Assembly (NCBI RefSeq): GCF_020884795.1
Contig: NZ_BBZF01000020.1
Location: 1-40,332, forward strand
Reading direction: 5' to 3'
Source of the DNA: Micromonospora okii
Lineage (GTDB): Bacteria > Actinomycetota > Actinomycetes > Mycobacteriales > Micromonosporaceae
Length of the DNA: 40,332 bases
The notes under the pieces are model-generated. The model was not told the origin of the DNA. It saw only the letters and a list, made by a program, of their open reading frames with translations, and made no database searches. Below, piece after piece: positions 40,328 through 40,332 of the stretch. A program made the translations under genes and the position numbers. The stretch's first letter is position 1. Each line of letters starts with the position of its first letter.

Positions 40328-40332
40328 ACAGA

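Noticed and set aside
1..40332. tRNA, rRNA, insertion sequences, integrases or attachment sites
   Set aside because: None was recognised on either strand; the window looks like ordinary chromosome with a natural-product locus at the right edge.

Overview
The window is high-GC DNA of the actinobacterial type. GTG starts are common, genes sit in ATGA-overlapped operons, and two candidate promoters fit leaderless transcription. The gene families (CUT1 sugar transporter without its own ATPase, class III lanthipeptide synthetase, SGAP-like peptidase, SWIM/VWA/MoxR cluster) fit Micromonospora or a relative. The genus is an inference; no rRNA or other marker gene is present to test it.

Layout. 1-1584 (-): start of a membrane protein with a cytoplasmic N-terminal half and an extracytoplasmic ligand-binding-like half, cut by the window edge. 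1865-4210: an ABC multidrug-type exporter divergent from a MarR regulator, with a palindromic operator between them. 4211-7470: degenerate 62-bp repeats, a frameshifted AbiEi/DUF559 gene, an ArsR-SRPBCC pair and a NADAR protein. 7471-15404: a LacI-controlled sugar operon (regulator, FAD oxidoreductase, solute-binding protein, two permeases, ROK kinase, NanE) preceded by three copies of one operator; it looks built for N-acetylmannosamine or a related amino sugar. 15415-15924: Nudix hydrolase.

15938-23616 is a sulfur region. ssuD diverges from ssuA-ssuC-ssuB, which is followed by a methanethiol oxidase (selenium-binding protein family) and a small polytopic membrane protein. A YeiH-type transporter, preceded by a 46-aa membrane protein and a 31-aa Cys-containing leader peptide, converges on them. 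A 17-bp inverted repeat of the same design occurs upstream of both ssuA/ssuD and the YeiH operon, suggesting one sulfur regulon.

23664-27628 (-): an ABC exporter and a secreted M28 aminopeptidase. 27887-35374 (-): five tightly coupled genes, SWIM protein, unknown 470-aa protein, VWA protein, MoxR ATPase and DUF5682 protein, an arrangement comparable to E. coli yehLMPQ and of unknown function. 35676-37310: pgi.

37572-40332: a class III lanthipeptide locus, comprising a LanKC synthetase, a 38-aa precursor with two S-x-x-S-x-x-x-C labionin motifs, and a perfect Shine-Dalgarno sequence at the last bases announcing another gene just outside the window. This tiny precursor, the sulfur regulon architecture and the SWIM/VWA/MoxR/DUF5682 operon are the most interesting items.
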